The notes beneath the pieces were generated by a model. That model had not been told where the DNA came from, did not search any database, and saw only the letters and a list, made by a program, of their open reading frames with translations. Positions 35,085 to 44,807 of a stretch of DNA of 64,000 nt are shown here, in pieces. Where the stretch lies: positions 3,262,501 to 3,326,500 of the forward strand of contig NZ_FNSM01000001.1 in NCBI RefSeq assembly GCF_900105415.1, read 5' to 3'. How positions within the stretch are numbered: the stretch's first letter is position 1; every line of letters starts with the position of its first letter. This DNA is from Streptomyces sp. TLI_105. Lineage in GTDB: Bacteria; Actinomycetota; Actinomycetes; Streptomycetales; Streptomycetaceae. Made by a program: the position numbers and the translations under genes.

Positions 35085-36029
35085 ATGAAGGCCCGCACCC
35101 GCGCCGCCACGCTCCTGCTGACCCCCTTCTTCGTCCTGTTCACCGCGGTGATGGTGGTGCCGATCGGATACGCGGTCTGGCTCAGCCTCTTCACCGAGAA
35201 GCAGTCCGGACTGGGCTTCGGCGGCACCGAGACCGTCTTCACCGGCCTCGACAACTACACCGCGGCGCTGGGTGACCGGGCCTTCCTCGAAGGCTTCGGC
35301 GTCCTCCTCGGATACTGCCTGCTCTACATCCCGCTGCTGCTCGCCGGAGCCCTCGGCCTCGCCCTCCTGCTCGACTCGGCACTCGCCCGCGCCCGCCGCT
35401 TCTTCCAGCTCGCGCTCTTCCTGCCGCACGCCGTCCCCGGCATCATCGCCGCCCTGATCTGGGTCTACCTCTACACGCCCCAGCTCAGCCCGGTCGTGCA
35501 GGCCATGGACGCCGGAGGCGTCGGCTTCGACTTCTTCTCCCCCGAAGGCACCCTGCCCTCCGTCGTCAACATCGCCCTGTGGGAGTGGCTCGGCTACAAC
35601 ATGGTCATCTTCTACGCCGCCCTCCAGGCCATCGACCGCTCCGTCCTCGAAGCCGCCACCGTCGACGGCGCGAGCGCCTGGCGCATCGCCTTCGCCATCA
35701 AGGTCCCGCTCATCAAGTCCTCGCTCGCGATGGTCGGCCTCTTCACGATCATCGGCTCCCTCCAGCTCTTCACCGAGCCGCTCATCCTCAACAAGGGCAC
35801 CGGCTCCGCCGTCACCTCCACCTGGACGCCGAACATGTACGCCTACACCGCGGCCTTCGACCGCAACGACTACGGACTCGCCGCCGCGGCCTCCGTACTC
35901 CTCGCCCTGACGGCGGCGCTGCTCTCCTTCGCCGTGACCCGGCTGACGGGCCGCCGCAAGGCGGGCGCGGCGAGCGCGGCGGGCGCCGCACGCAAGGCGG
36001 TCAGGACACGGAAGGAGCAGCCGGCATGA
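35085..36029 (+). CDS. carbohydrate ABC transporter permease (MalF-like)
   Basis: 314 aa with about six hydrophobic segments. The cytoplasmic loop that contacts the ATPase reads EAATVDGASAWRIAFAIKVPLIK (key EAA...G residues at about 187-194). Starts four bases after the binding-protein stop. No ATPase gene lies in the cluster; Streptomyces sugar transporters commonly share the ATPase MsiK, so that is assumed here. Confidence 0.92.
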   Translation: MKARTRAATLLLTPFFVLFTAVMVVPIGYAVWLSLFTEKQSGLGFGGTETVFTGLDNYTAALGDRAFLEGFGVLLGYCLLYIPLLLAGALGLALLLDSALARARRFFQLALFLPHAVPGIIAALIWVYLYTPQLSPVVQAMDAGGVGFDFFSPEGTLPSVVNIALWEWLGYNMVIFYAALQAIDRSVLEAATVDGASAWRIAFAIKVPLIKSSLAMVGLFTIIGSLQLFTEPLILNKGTGSAVTSTWTPNMYAYTAAFDRNDYGLAAAASVLLALTAALLSFAVTRLTGRRKAGAASAAGAARKAVRTRKEQPA

Positions 36030-36877
36030 GCAACCGCTCCCCCCACCGATGGCTGTCCAAGGCGGCGGTCAACGGCGCCCTCGTCCTCGCCGTCGTCTAC
36101 ATGCTCTTCCCGCTGGTCTGGCTGCTCACCGCCGCCACCAAGGACGCCGGAGGCCTCCTCGCCGGAAACGCCTTCTCCTTCGAGGGCTTCGACCTCGGCG
36201 GCAACCTCTCCCGGATCGCCGAGTACAACGACGGCATCTACTTCCACTGGTACGCCAACAGCCTCCTCTACGCGGGCCTCGGAGCCCTCGCCTGCTCCCT
36301 GGTCAGCGTCGCCGCCGGATACGCCTTCCACGTCTACGACTTCCGGGGCAAGGAGAAGCTCTTCGGCCTCGTCCTCCTGGGCGTGCTCGTCCCCACCACC
36401 GCGCTCGCCCTGCCGATGTACCTCCTCGCCAGCGAGGTCGGCATCGTCAACACCTACTGGGCGGTCCTGATCCCGGTCCTCGTCAACCCCTTCGGGGTCT
36501 ACCTCTCCCGGGTGTTCTGCGCCGGCTACATCCCCGACGAGGCCCTCGAAGCCGCCCGTATCGACGGCGCCGGGGAGATGCGCGTCTTCTGGTCCATCGG
36601 CCTGCGCATGGTCATGCCCGGCTTCGTGACCGTCTTCCTCTTCCAGTTCACCGCCGTCTGGAACAACTTCTTCCTCCCCCTGGTGATGCTCTCGGACCAG
36701 AAGCTCTATCCGCTGAGCCTCGGCCTGTACGCGTGGAACAGCAACGCCCACGCCGAACCCGACTACTACCCCCTCGTCGTCACCGGATCCCTGCTCGCCG
36801 TCGTCCCCCTCGTCATCGCCTTCGTCTCCCTCCAGCGCCACTGGAAGGCCGGCCTGACGGCCGGCAGCGTCAAGTGA
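36026..36877 (+). CDS. carbohydrate ABC transporter permease (MalG-like)
   Basis: 283 aa; the ATG overlaps the stop of the preceding permease (ATGA), so translation is coupled. Six hydrophobic segments and the EAA loop EAARIDGAGEMRVFWSIGL. Ends LQRHWKAGLTAGSVK, the typical tail of the family. It forms the heterodimeric channel with the preceding permease. Confidence 0.93.
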   Translation: MSNRSPHRWLSKAAVNGALVLAVVYMLFPLVWLLTAATKDAGGLLAGNAFSFEGFDLGGNLSRIAEYNDGIYFHWYANSLLYAGLGALACSLVSVAAGYAFHVYDFRGKEKLFGLVLLGVLVPTTALALPMYLLASEVGIVNTYWAVLIPVLVNPFGVYLSRVFCAGYIPDEALEAARIDGAGEMRVFWSIGLRMVMPGFVTVFLFQFTAVWNNFFLPLVMLSDQKLYPLSLGLYAWNSNAHAEPDYYPLVVTGSLLAVVPLVIAFVSLQRHWKAGLTAGSVK

Positions 36878-36886
36878 GGAAGGCCT

Positions 36887-37915
36887 GTGACCACCATGCA
36901 CCCCACCACTGACAACCGCCCGACGCTCCTGCTCGCGATGGGCCCGGGAGTCGACGAACGCCTCCTCACCCCCGCCCACCGCACCCTCCTGACCCACCTC
37001 GCGCACACCGACCCCCACCTGGTGGCCCACGACCTGACCGCCCCCGACCCGCGGGCCGCCGCCGCGCTCGCCGAGGCCGAGATCCTCCTGACCTGCTGGG
37101 GAGCGACGCCGCTCACGGCCGAGGTCCTGGCCCGGGCCCCACGGCTCCAGGCGGTCGTCCACGCGGCGGGCTCCGTCAAGCACCACATCACCGACGCCTG
37201 CTGGGAGCGGGGCCTGCGCGTCACCTCGGCCGCCGCCGCCAACGCGCTGCCGGTCGCCGAGTACACGCTCGCCGCGATCCTCTTCGCCGGGAAGGGAGTC
37301 CTGCGCTCCGCCCAGCAGTACGCGTCGCTCCGCACCGACCACGCCTGGCTGGAGGAGTCCGCCGACTGGGGCAACCACCGCCGCACGATCGGCATCGTCG
37401 GCGCGTCCCGCATCGGCCGCCGGGTCGTCGAACTCCTGAGCCCCTTCGACTTCGAGATCCTTCTCTACGACCCGTACGTGAAGACCCCGCCGCCCGGCAC
37501 GGAACTGACCGGCCTCGACGACCTGTGCGCCCGCAGCACGGTCGTGTCGGTGCACGCCCCGCAGCTCCCGTCCACGCGCCACATGATCGGCGCGGCGCAG
37601 CTCGCCGCGATGCCGGACGGCACGACGCTGATCAACACGTCCCGAGGCTCCCTCGTCGACGAAGCAGCCCTCCTCCCCCACCTCGTCTCGGCCCGCCTCC
37701 ACGCGATCCTCGACGTGACGGACCCGGAACTCCCCCACCCCGACTCCCCCCTGTGGACCCTCCCGAACGTCCTCCTCACCCCCCACGTCGCCGGCTCCCT
37801 CGGCAACGAACTCCACCGCATGGCGGACCAGGCGCTTGAGGAGGTGGCGCGGTACGCCCACGGCGAGCCGTTCGCGGAGGAGGTACGGGCCTCAGACCTC
37901 CAGCGCTCGGCGTAG
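36887..37915 (+). CDS. D-isomer-specific 2-hydroxyacid dehydrogenase
   Basis: 342 aa, GTG start with GAGGAAGG upstream, nine bases after the permease gene, so the last gene of the transport operon. NAD motif GIVGASRIGRRVV (about 165-177), catalytic Arg in NTSRGSLVDE, Glu in DPELPHPD, and His in LTPHVAGS. Family members reduce or oxidise 2-oxo/2-hydroxy acids. In this setting it could process a keto-acid made from a uronic acid sugar; substrate unproven. Confidence 0.88.
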   Translation: MTTMHPTTDNRPTLLLAMGPGVDERLLTPAHRTLLTHLAHTDPHLVAHDLTAPDPRAAAALAEAEILLTCWGATPLTAEVLARAPRLQAVVHAAGSVKHHITDACWERGLRVTSAAAANALPVAEYTLAAILFAGKGVLRSAQQYASLRTDHAWLEESADWGNHRRTIGIVGASRIGRRVVELLSPFDFEILLYDPYVKTPPPGTELTGLDDLCARSTVVSVHAPQLPSTRHMIGAAQLAAMPDGTTLINTSRGSLVDEAALLPHLVSARLHAILDVTDPELPHPDSPLWTLPNVLLTPHVAGSLGNELHRMADQALEEVARYAHGEPFAEEVRASDLQRSA

Positions 37916-37956
37916 GGGCCTTCCGGGACCGTCCTCCACAGCAGGGCGACCCGGGT

Positions 37957-40900
37957 TCACGCCTGCTTCGCAGCCCCGGGTGCGCACGCCTCGAAGACGA
38001 AGGGAGCAGCGGCGGGTTCGAGGTGCAGGACGTCCTTGAGGAGGTCTTGGAGACAGTGCTTCCGCAGGAGCCGCGCGAGCAGCACCCGTCCGCTCGCGGG
38101 CTCGACGACCCGGACCAGCCGCCCCAGCCCGAAGGGCGTTTCACCGGCGCCCGCCGCATCGCCCGGCAGTCCCCTCGACCGCCCTTCGGCAGCCGCCCTG
38201 GCATGCTCACCGGCCTCCGCGAGCGCCATGACCAGCGCGATCCACACGTGGAGGGTGCCGTCCTCGTCCGGGAGGGACCGTACGAAGTCACACGCGCGGT
38301 CGTACTCGCCCGCCGCCACGAGTGCGCGGACGGTCTCCGCGAGGAGCACGGAGACCGTCCAGTGGGACGTGTCCGTCGCACCGGAGACGACGTCCGCGAG
38401 AAGCCCGTCCCCTGCCTCCTCCTCGCCCAGTTCGAAGAAGGCGCGCACCGTGCCCGGGACGGCGATGAAGGCATAGGGTCCCTGTTCGTAGTGGGACAGC
38501 CCTTCGTCCAGGCAGCTGCCGGCCCGCTCCGCGTCCCCCGCCCGGGCGTAGGCCACCGCGACCGCGGTCCAGGCGCGGACACGGTCGTGCGCCGTGGTGA
38601 CGCGCCGTGCGTACGCTTCCGCCGTCACCGGATCCCCGTGGTCGGCCGCCCCCTCGGCCAGGACGCTCCACAGGTGCTCCCTCTCCTTGTCCCCCAGGGC
38701 GTCCGCGACCGCCTCGGCCTGCGCGAACAGTCCCGAGCGGGAGAGGTGCCCCACCGCCGTCGAGACCGCCACCACAGTCGACGGCAGAGCCTTGAGCCGG
38801 CGCACCAGCGCGCCGGCACGGTCGAACTCCCCCAGCCGGACCAGGGCCTCGACCGCCGAAGCCGCGTGGATCCCCAGGCCGATCGGGACGGTTCCGTCCT
38901 CGTCGAGATCGCTCGCCCGCGCGATCCTGTCCTCGACACCGTCCAGCAGACCACGGGCCAGGTCGGCGAAGCCCTCCTCCGCCAGGACGAGCGCCGCATG
39001 AAAGGGATCGAGCCTCCCCGCCCGGGAATCCGCCCTGGCCCGGCCCTCCACCTCCGCCACCACCTCCGCCGCGGCTGCGACGGCCTCGGGCCGCCCGCCG
39101 CCGTCGGAGCAGGCCTCCACCACGCCTCGTACCAACGCGAATCCACCGTTGCCGTAGGGCACGTCAGGCGCGAGCTCACGCGCTCGGCGCAGGTCACCGG
39201 AGCGCGCCAGCGCCTCGACGACGACGCCCAGCGGTTCCCGGGACAACGACTTGAACGGGGCGCCCTCGCGCGCGAGGGCCTCCGCCCGGTCGAACTCGCC
39301 CGCCTCCACCAGCGCCTCCACCACGGTGCGCAGAGCGCGCTCCCTCTCCCCGTCGTCGTCGATGGACCGGGCGAGCTCCTCGGCGGCCCTCAGGCCGTCC
39401 GCGTCATCGGCCGTGGGGTCCGCGGCGAGACCGCGCACGACCTCGCGCAGGGCGGATCCCCGGGCCTCGACGTCCTCGATCGCCTCCGCGAGCGTACGAG
39501 CCTGATCCCGCCGGCCGGCGGTCACCAGAGCGGCGACCACGTCGCACAAGGCCCAGCCGCGCGACTCCGGTGTGTCGAACAACCCCGCAGCGGACGTGGC
39601 CCGCTCGTATTCTCCGGCCTCCGCCAGCGTGTCGACCACACCGGCGAGAACGGGTGACACGCGGACCCTCGCGTCCACGCGGTCCAGCAACTCGGCCGCC
39701 CTCCCGTCACCGGCCCGCAGGAGGACCGCTGCGATGTGGACCCAGGGCAGGATCTCGCCTTCGGGCCCCGCCTCCTCCGCGAGCCGCAGGGCCTGCTCGA
39801 CATCCCCCCGCTCGGCGTGGCCCGCGGCCGCCGTGGCCAGCAACAGCGCCCGGGCCGTCGTGTCCGCTTCGGCCCGGCAGAGGGCATGGGCCCGCTCGTG
39901 CTCGCCCGACGCCACCCACACACGGGACACCTCGCAGAGCAGTTCCGCCCTCCTCCACGGGCGCTCCACCAGACGAGCGGACTCGACGGCCTCGTCGTAC
40001 AGGCCGACATGCGCCCGGCCACGGCTGACCGCTTCCAGCGCCCGATCCCGCTCGTCGCCCCGTACGTTGTCGCACAGCGTCGCGGCTTCCAGCGCGGCGC
40101 TCAGCAGAGAGCCGGCCTCGCCCCGACGACCGGCTTCGTGGAGTCGCAGCGCCACGTCCACAAGGGCCCGCGCCCGCCAGTCGTCGCTGACGATGCTCCG
40201 CGCGAGGCCTTCCGCCCGGTCGTAACGGCCCAGCTTCGCCCAGGCCCACGGCAGCGTCGGCGGGATGCTGTCGCTCCTGTCCACGAGTTCCTCACGGGCG
40301 ATCACCAGGCGCAGGAACTGAAGGAAGTCCGGTACGCCCGCGTCGATGAGGGCGGCTTCCGTCTTCTCGATCTCCGTCAGGGCCGCCAAGTCCCCACCCG
40401 TCGCGGCGAGGAGCCGGTCATGCCGTGCGCCGTCCAGGGCGCACCGCACCATCCGCTCCAGATCGCCACCCGCGCGCAAGGAGGAGAGCCAGCCGTGCAA
40501 GAGGTACGCGGGGGTGTCCTCCGGCCAGCCCCGGGACCGCCATTCCTCCGCCCACGCGTGCACGACGTCCCGGTACCGGTCCACTGCCCGCGGCCCGAGT
40601 ATCTCCGCCGCCAGGAGCTGGAGCTCTTCGTGCGCGAGGAGGTACGCGTCACCGACCCGTGTGAACGTGCGGCCGGCGCTCGTGCGCAGGAGGTCCCGAA
40701 CCTCGTACGCATCTCCCCCGGTCAGCTTCACGAGGTCGTCCGCCGTGAGGCCGCCGCCCGCCGCCGTGAGCAGACCGAGCAGGTCGCGCGGGAGTCCACG
40801 GGCGTCCCGGAGGCCCTTGAGCTCGCGCTCCGCCTCGGAGCGGATCACGCGGGCGGCCGGGGACGGGGCGAGGATCCGTACGGTCGCGGACGTCCGGAGC

Positions 40901-41526
40901 GGGTGGTCCTCGGGGACGTCGGGCGGGAGCGGCGGGTTGAGGCGCCCGGAGACGATGACCGGGAGGTCGTACGGGAGGAGGGCGGCGATCGAGTGGGCGT
41001 CGGGGCCCGTCGTCACCCCCCGGTCCTCGTCGAGGCCGTCGACGAGGAGGACGAGCCGCTCGCCGCGCTCGGCGCAGGCGCGGGCGGCCAGGGCGTACAG
41101 ACCCAGGAGGTGAGCCTCCCTGGTCGCGGAGGTGAGCGACGCCGGCATCCCTTGTCCTGCCAGTTCCGCGAGCTGCTCAAGGACGACGTCCACGTATGCG
41201 TCGACGTCGTTCTGGGTGCTCCAGCGAGCGGTGACGAAGAAGGGAACGACGCGTACGCCCTGTGGGGGATGGAGGGCGAACCATGCCATCAGCGCGGTCT
41301 TCCCGGCCCATGCGTCGGCCCGCCACCACAGACAACCCTGTCCCGTCAGGCCGAAGGCCGCGAGCTCCGCCAATTCCGCTTCTCTGTCGATGAGTTCGGA
41401 CGGCGCGCTGATGAGGACCCGCTCGCGGTAGGCCGACCGGACCGGCGGCCCGCCGGCTCCCACCCAGTTCCCGTCGCCGATCACCACGTTCCCGGCGCCG
41501 TTGTCGACGCTGATCCCCCGCTCCAT
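37957..41526 (-). CDS. giant STAND (NACHT-like) NTPase with helical-repeat C-terminus and amyloid-motif-like N-terminus
   Basis: About 1189 aa from the ATG at 41526 (another ATG at 41547). Residues 6-22 (SVDNGAGNVVIGDGNWV) form a short Asn/Gly-rich hydrophobic motif like the amyloid signalling motifs reported at the N-termini of bacterial NLR-like proteins. The NTPase domain follows: P-loop WRADAWAGKTALM (GKT at 75-77) and Walker B LVLLVDGLDED (Asp about 163), the DGLDE pattern being typical of STAND/NACHT ATPases. The remaining 800 or so residues are TPR-like alpha-helical repeats (ALVRLGEFDRAGALVRRL and many variants). STAND proteins oligomerise on ligand binding and trigger an effector; many act in phage defence. 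No effector domain is fused. It is divergent from a SnoaL-like gene and convergent with the sugar operon. Confidence 0.85.
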   Translation of the reverse strand: MERGISVDNGAGNVVIGDGNWVGAGGPPVRSAYRERVLISAPSELIDREAELAELAAFGLTGQGCLWWRADAWAGKTALMAWFALHPPQGVRVVPFFVTARWSTQNDVDAYVDVVLEQLAELAGQGMPASLTSATREAHLLGLYALAARACAERGERLVLLVDGLDEDRGVTTGPDAHSIAALLPYDLPVIVSGRLNPPLPPDVPEDHPLRTSATVRILAPSPAARVIRSEAERELKGLRDARGLPRDLLGLLTAAGGGLTADDLVKLTGGDAYEVRDLLRTSAGRTFTRVGDAYLLAHEELQLLAAEILGPRAVDRYRDVVHAWAEEWRSRGWPEDTPAYLLHGWLSSLRAGGDLERMVRCALDGARHDRLLAATGGDLAALTEIEKTEAALIDAGVPDFLQFLRLVIAREELVDRSDSIPPTLPWAWAKLGRYDRAEGLARSIVSDDWRARALVDVALRLHEAGRRGEAGSLLSAALEAATLCDNVRGDERDRALEAVSRGRAHVGLYDEAVESARLVERPWRRAELLCEVSRVWVASGEHERAHALCRAEADTTARALLLATAAAGHAERGDVEQALRLAEEAGPEGEILPWVHIAAVLLRAGDGRAAELLDRVDARVRVSPVLAGVVDTLAEAGEYERATSAAGLFDTPESRGWALCDVVAALVTAGRRDQARTLAEAIEDVEARGSALREVVRGLAADPTADDADGLRAAEELARSIDDDGERERALRTVVEALVEAGEFDRAEALAREGAPFKSLSREPLGVVVEALARSGDLRRARELAPDVPYGNGGFALVRGVVEACSDGGGRPEAVAAAAEVVAEVEGRARADSRAGRLDPFHAALVLAEEGFADLARGLLDGVEDRIARASDLDEDGTVPIGLGIHAASAVEALVRLGEFDRAGALVRRLKALPSTVVAVSTAVGHLSRSGLFAQAEAVADALGDKEREHLWSVLAEGAADHGDPVTAEAYARRVTTAHDRVRAWTAVAVAYARAGDAERAGSCLDEGLSHYEQGPYAFIAVPGTVRAFFELGEEEAGDGLLADVVSGATDTSHWTVSVLLAETVRALVAAGEYDRACDFVRSLPDEDGTLHVWIALVMALAEAGEHARAAAEGRSRGLPGDAAGAGETPFGLGRLVRVVEPASGRVLLARLLRKHCLQDLLKDVLHLEPAAAPFVFEACAPGAAKQA

Positions 41527-41558
41527 GCCCCCATGCTGCCAGGGCATCTCCCGCGCCC

Positions 41559-41579
41559 GGACCTAGACTGGAAAGGTCC
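41559..41579 (+). promoter_or_regulatory. promoter with inverted repeat in the STAND / SnoaL-like divergent region
   Basis: GGACCT (41559-41564) and AGGTCC (41574-41579) form perfect arms around a -10-like TAGACT (41564-41569). The start of the downstream gene at 41600 has GGGAGG seven bases upstream. The repeat may be an operator for either divergent gene. Confidence 0.45.
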
Positions 41580-41599
41580 TACCTGGGTCGGGAGGCGTC

Positions 41600-42298
41600 A
41601 TGACATTCGTGCAGATCATCGACTGCAAGACGAGCCGGGTCGACGACCTGAACCGGCTCATGGACCGGTGGGTCGAGCAGACCAAGGGCAAGCGGACCGC
41701 GACGCACAGCATCGTCGGCAAGGACCGTTCCGACGGCTCTCACGTCGTGGAGATCGTCGAGTTCCCCTCGTACGACGTGGCCATGCAGAATTCGCAGCTC
41801 CCCGAGACCGACCGGATCTTCCGGGAGATGGTCGCGCTCTGTGACGAGATGCCGACCTTCACCGACCTGGACGTGGTCCGGGACGAGCAGATGTACAAGG
41901 CGGCCTCCCGCCGGTTCTTCGAGCTGCTCTCGGAGCCGGGGGAGCTTCCGCCGCTGGACGAGGTGTTCGCCGAGGGGTACCACGACCACGATCCGAGCAC
42001 GCCGAACGACTCGTACGGCATGGACGCGCTGCGGCGCGAGGCGGAGATGTGGCGGGCGGCCTTCGACTTCGCCTTCACCGTGGAGGACCAGATCGCCGAC
42101 GGCGACCGGGTCTGCACGCGCTGGACCTGGAACGGCACCCATGTCGGCGACTTCATGGGGATCCAGCCGACCGGGATGGAGGTGAGCATGACCGGGATGG
42201 TCGTCCACCGCTTCCGGGAGGACGGCAAGGCCGTCGAGGGCTGGTGGCAGTACGACCTGCTCGGGCTGATGGAGCAGCTCGGAGCCGTGGAGGCGTAG
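41600..42298 (+). CDS. two-domain protein: alpha/beta-barrel-like N-terminus plus SnoaL-like (NTF2) C-terminus
   Basis: 232 aa. Residues 1-90 (MTFVQIIDCKTSRVDDLNRL, THSIVGKDRSDGSHVVEIVEF) look like a dimeric ferredoxin-like stress domain. Residues 98-225 follow the SnoaL-like polyketide cyclase/NTF2 pattern (VFAEGYHDHDPS, GMDALRREAEMWRAAFDFAF, DRVCTRWTWNGTHVGDFMGIQPTGMEV, WWQYDLLGLMEQLG). Such proteins are often small-molecule binding or cyclase-like; a specific substrate cannot be named. Good ribosome binding site GGGAGG. Strong terminator just downstream. Confidence 0.8.
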   Translation: MTFVQIIDCKTSRVDDLNRLMDRWVEQTKGKRTATHSIVGKDRSDGSHVVEIVEFPSYDVAMQNSQLPETDRIFREMVALCDEMPTFTDLDVVRDEQMYKAASRRFFELLSEPGELPPLDEVFAEGYHDHDPSTPNDSYGMDALRREAEMWRAAFDFAFTVEDQIADGDRVCTRWTWNGTHVGDFMGIQPTGMEVSMTGMVVHRFREDGKAVEGWWQYDLLGLMEQLGAVEA

Positions 42299-42316
42299 GG
42301 CCTGTCCGGCGGAAAC

Positions 42317-42359
42317 GCCGAGGCCCGGTGCTCCCGCGACGGGAGCACCGGGCCTCGGC
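42317..42359. terminator. bidirectional terminator between the SnoaL-like gene and groL
   Basis: Nineteen-base perfect arms beginning GCCGAGGCCCGG and ending CCGGGCCTCGGC around GCGAC, 18 bases after one stop codon and 15 bases after the convergent groL stop. Confidence 0.9.
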
Positions 42360-42374
42360 TGTCAGTCAGCCGCC

Positions 42375-44012
<1,638 letters not shown>

Positions 44013-44112
44013 TCAGCCCTCTCGGAATGGGGTGGAACGAACCGCGCCCCGGGGCGCCTGGAAGGGGCCTCGGGGCGCAGCTCAAAGCATCTGCTTCAGG
44101 TACTTCGGTGAA

Positions 44113-44421
44113 TTACTTCTCGACGATCGCGAGCACGTCGCGAGCCGAGAGGACGAGGTACTCCTCGCCGCTGTACTTCACCTCGGTGCCGCCGTACTTG
44201 CTGTACAGCACGATGTCGCCGGTCTTGACGTCGAGCGGCAGACGCTCGCCGTTCTCGAAGCGGCCCGGGCCCACGGCCAGGACGACGCCCTCCTGGGGCT
44301 TCTCCTTGGCGGTGTCCGGAATGACCAGGCCAGAGGCGGTGGTCTGCTCGGCGTCGAGCGGCTGGACCACAATGCGGTCCTCGAGCGGCTTGATGGCAAC
44401 CTTGGAGCTGGTGGTCGTCAC
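44113..44421 (-). CDS. groES: co-chaperonin GroES
   Basis: 102 aa. Mobile loop region [20 protein letters not shown] (residues about 25-45 in part) and [23 protein letters not shown] near the C-terminus (in part) are standard. It caps GroEL in the folding cycle. GGGGGAGG upstream of the ATG. Promoter 130-160 bases upstream carries two CIRCE operators, so HrcA repression and heat induction are expected. Confidence 0.97.
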   Translation of the reverse strand: MTTTSSKVAIKPLEDRIVVQPLDAEQTTASGLVIPDTAKEKPQEGVVLAVGPGRFENGERLPLDVKTGDIVLYSKYGGTEVKYSGEEYLVLSARDVLAIVEK

Positions 44422-44520
44422 GATCCGACCTCCCCCTTCGGAGATCTCACGGGGTTAACTGTCTGAGGTGGCGACCAGGTGGATCCGTCGTCGCGGGTGC
44501 CGGACCTGCCCGTCGCTGTG

Positions 44521-44547
44521 TTGGCACTCTCCAGTGGGGAGTGCCAG
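44521..44547. promoter_or_regulatory. CIRCE element, proximal to groES
   Basis: TTGGCACTC-N9-GAGTGCCAG, the HrcA operator pattern with one base change at the outer end of each arm. It lies just downstream of the -10, over the predicted transcription start. Confidence 0.9.
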
Positions 44548-44552
44548 AGCCG

Positions 44553-44582
44553 AGACTATGACCGCGATTAGCACTCGGTCAA
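44553..44582 (-). promoter_or_regulatory. groES-groEL1 promoter
   Basis: On the minus strand TTGACC (44577-44582) and TAGTCT (44553-44558) are 18 bases apart. The -35 lies within the distal CIRCE spacer and the start point lies next to the proximal CIRCE, so HrcA would block both sides. Confidence 0.8.
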
Positions 44583-44594
44583 GCGGAGTGCCAA
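44568..44594. promoter_or_regulatory. CIRCE element, distal; also the 3' end of a lipoprotein gene
   Basis: TTAGCACTC-N9-GAGTGCCAA on the plus strand, near-perfect match to TTAGCACTC-N9-GAGTGCTAA. Read on the minus strand, its 27 bases are the last codons of the upstream lipoprotein gene, with the TAA stop being the final three bases. Confidence 0.92.
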
Positions 44595-44807
44595 TTCATC
44601 GCTCCGTGGCGTGACCGTACGGGGCGCCCGGGCCTCTTCGCAGCGCTTCGCGTCCACCGCCGCCCGCACGTGCTGGACCGGCGAGGGGCGGGGGTTCACC
44701 CGCTCCGCCGCCTTCCGGCCGAGCCGCTCGATCGGGTCGACCGAGGAGGCGCAGGCCGGGAGGGCGAGGAGCGCTCCGGTCACGGCGAGAGCGGCGACCC
44801 ACCTCAT
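44568..44807 (-). CDS. small lipoprotein ending inside CIRCE
   Basis: 79 aa. Lipoprotein signal RWVAALAVTGALLALPACAS with lipobox LPAC (Cys about residue 19), then a short basic, Pro-containing domain and a C-terminus LALRLTEC. The ATG overlaps the stop of the polysaccharide deacetylase gene (ATGA), so the two are translationally coupled and the lipoprotein may assist cell-wall glycan processing. No family recognised. The stop codon is the end of the distal CIRCE. Confidence 0.7.
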   Translation of the reverse strand: MRWVAALAVTGALLALPACASSVDPIERLGRKAAERVNPRPSPVQHVRAAVDAKRCEEARAPRTVTPRSDELALRLTEC

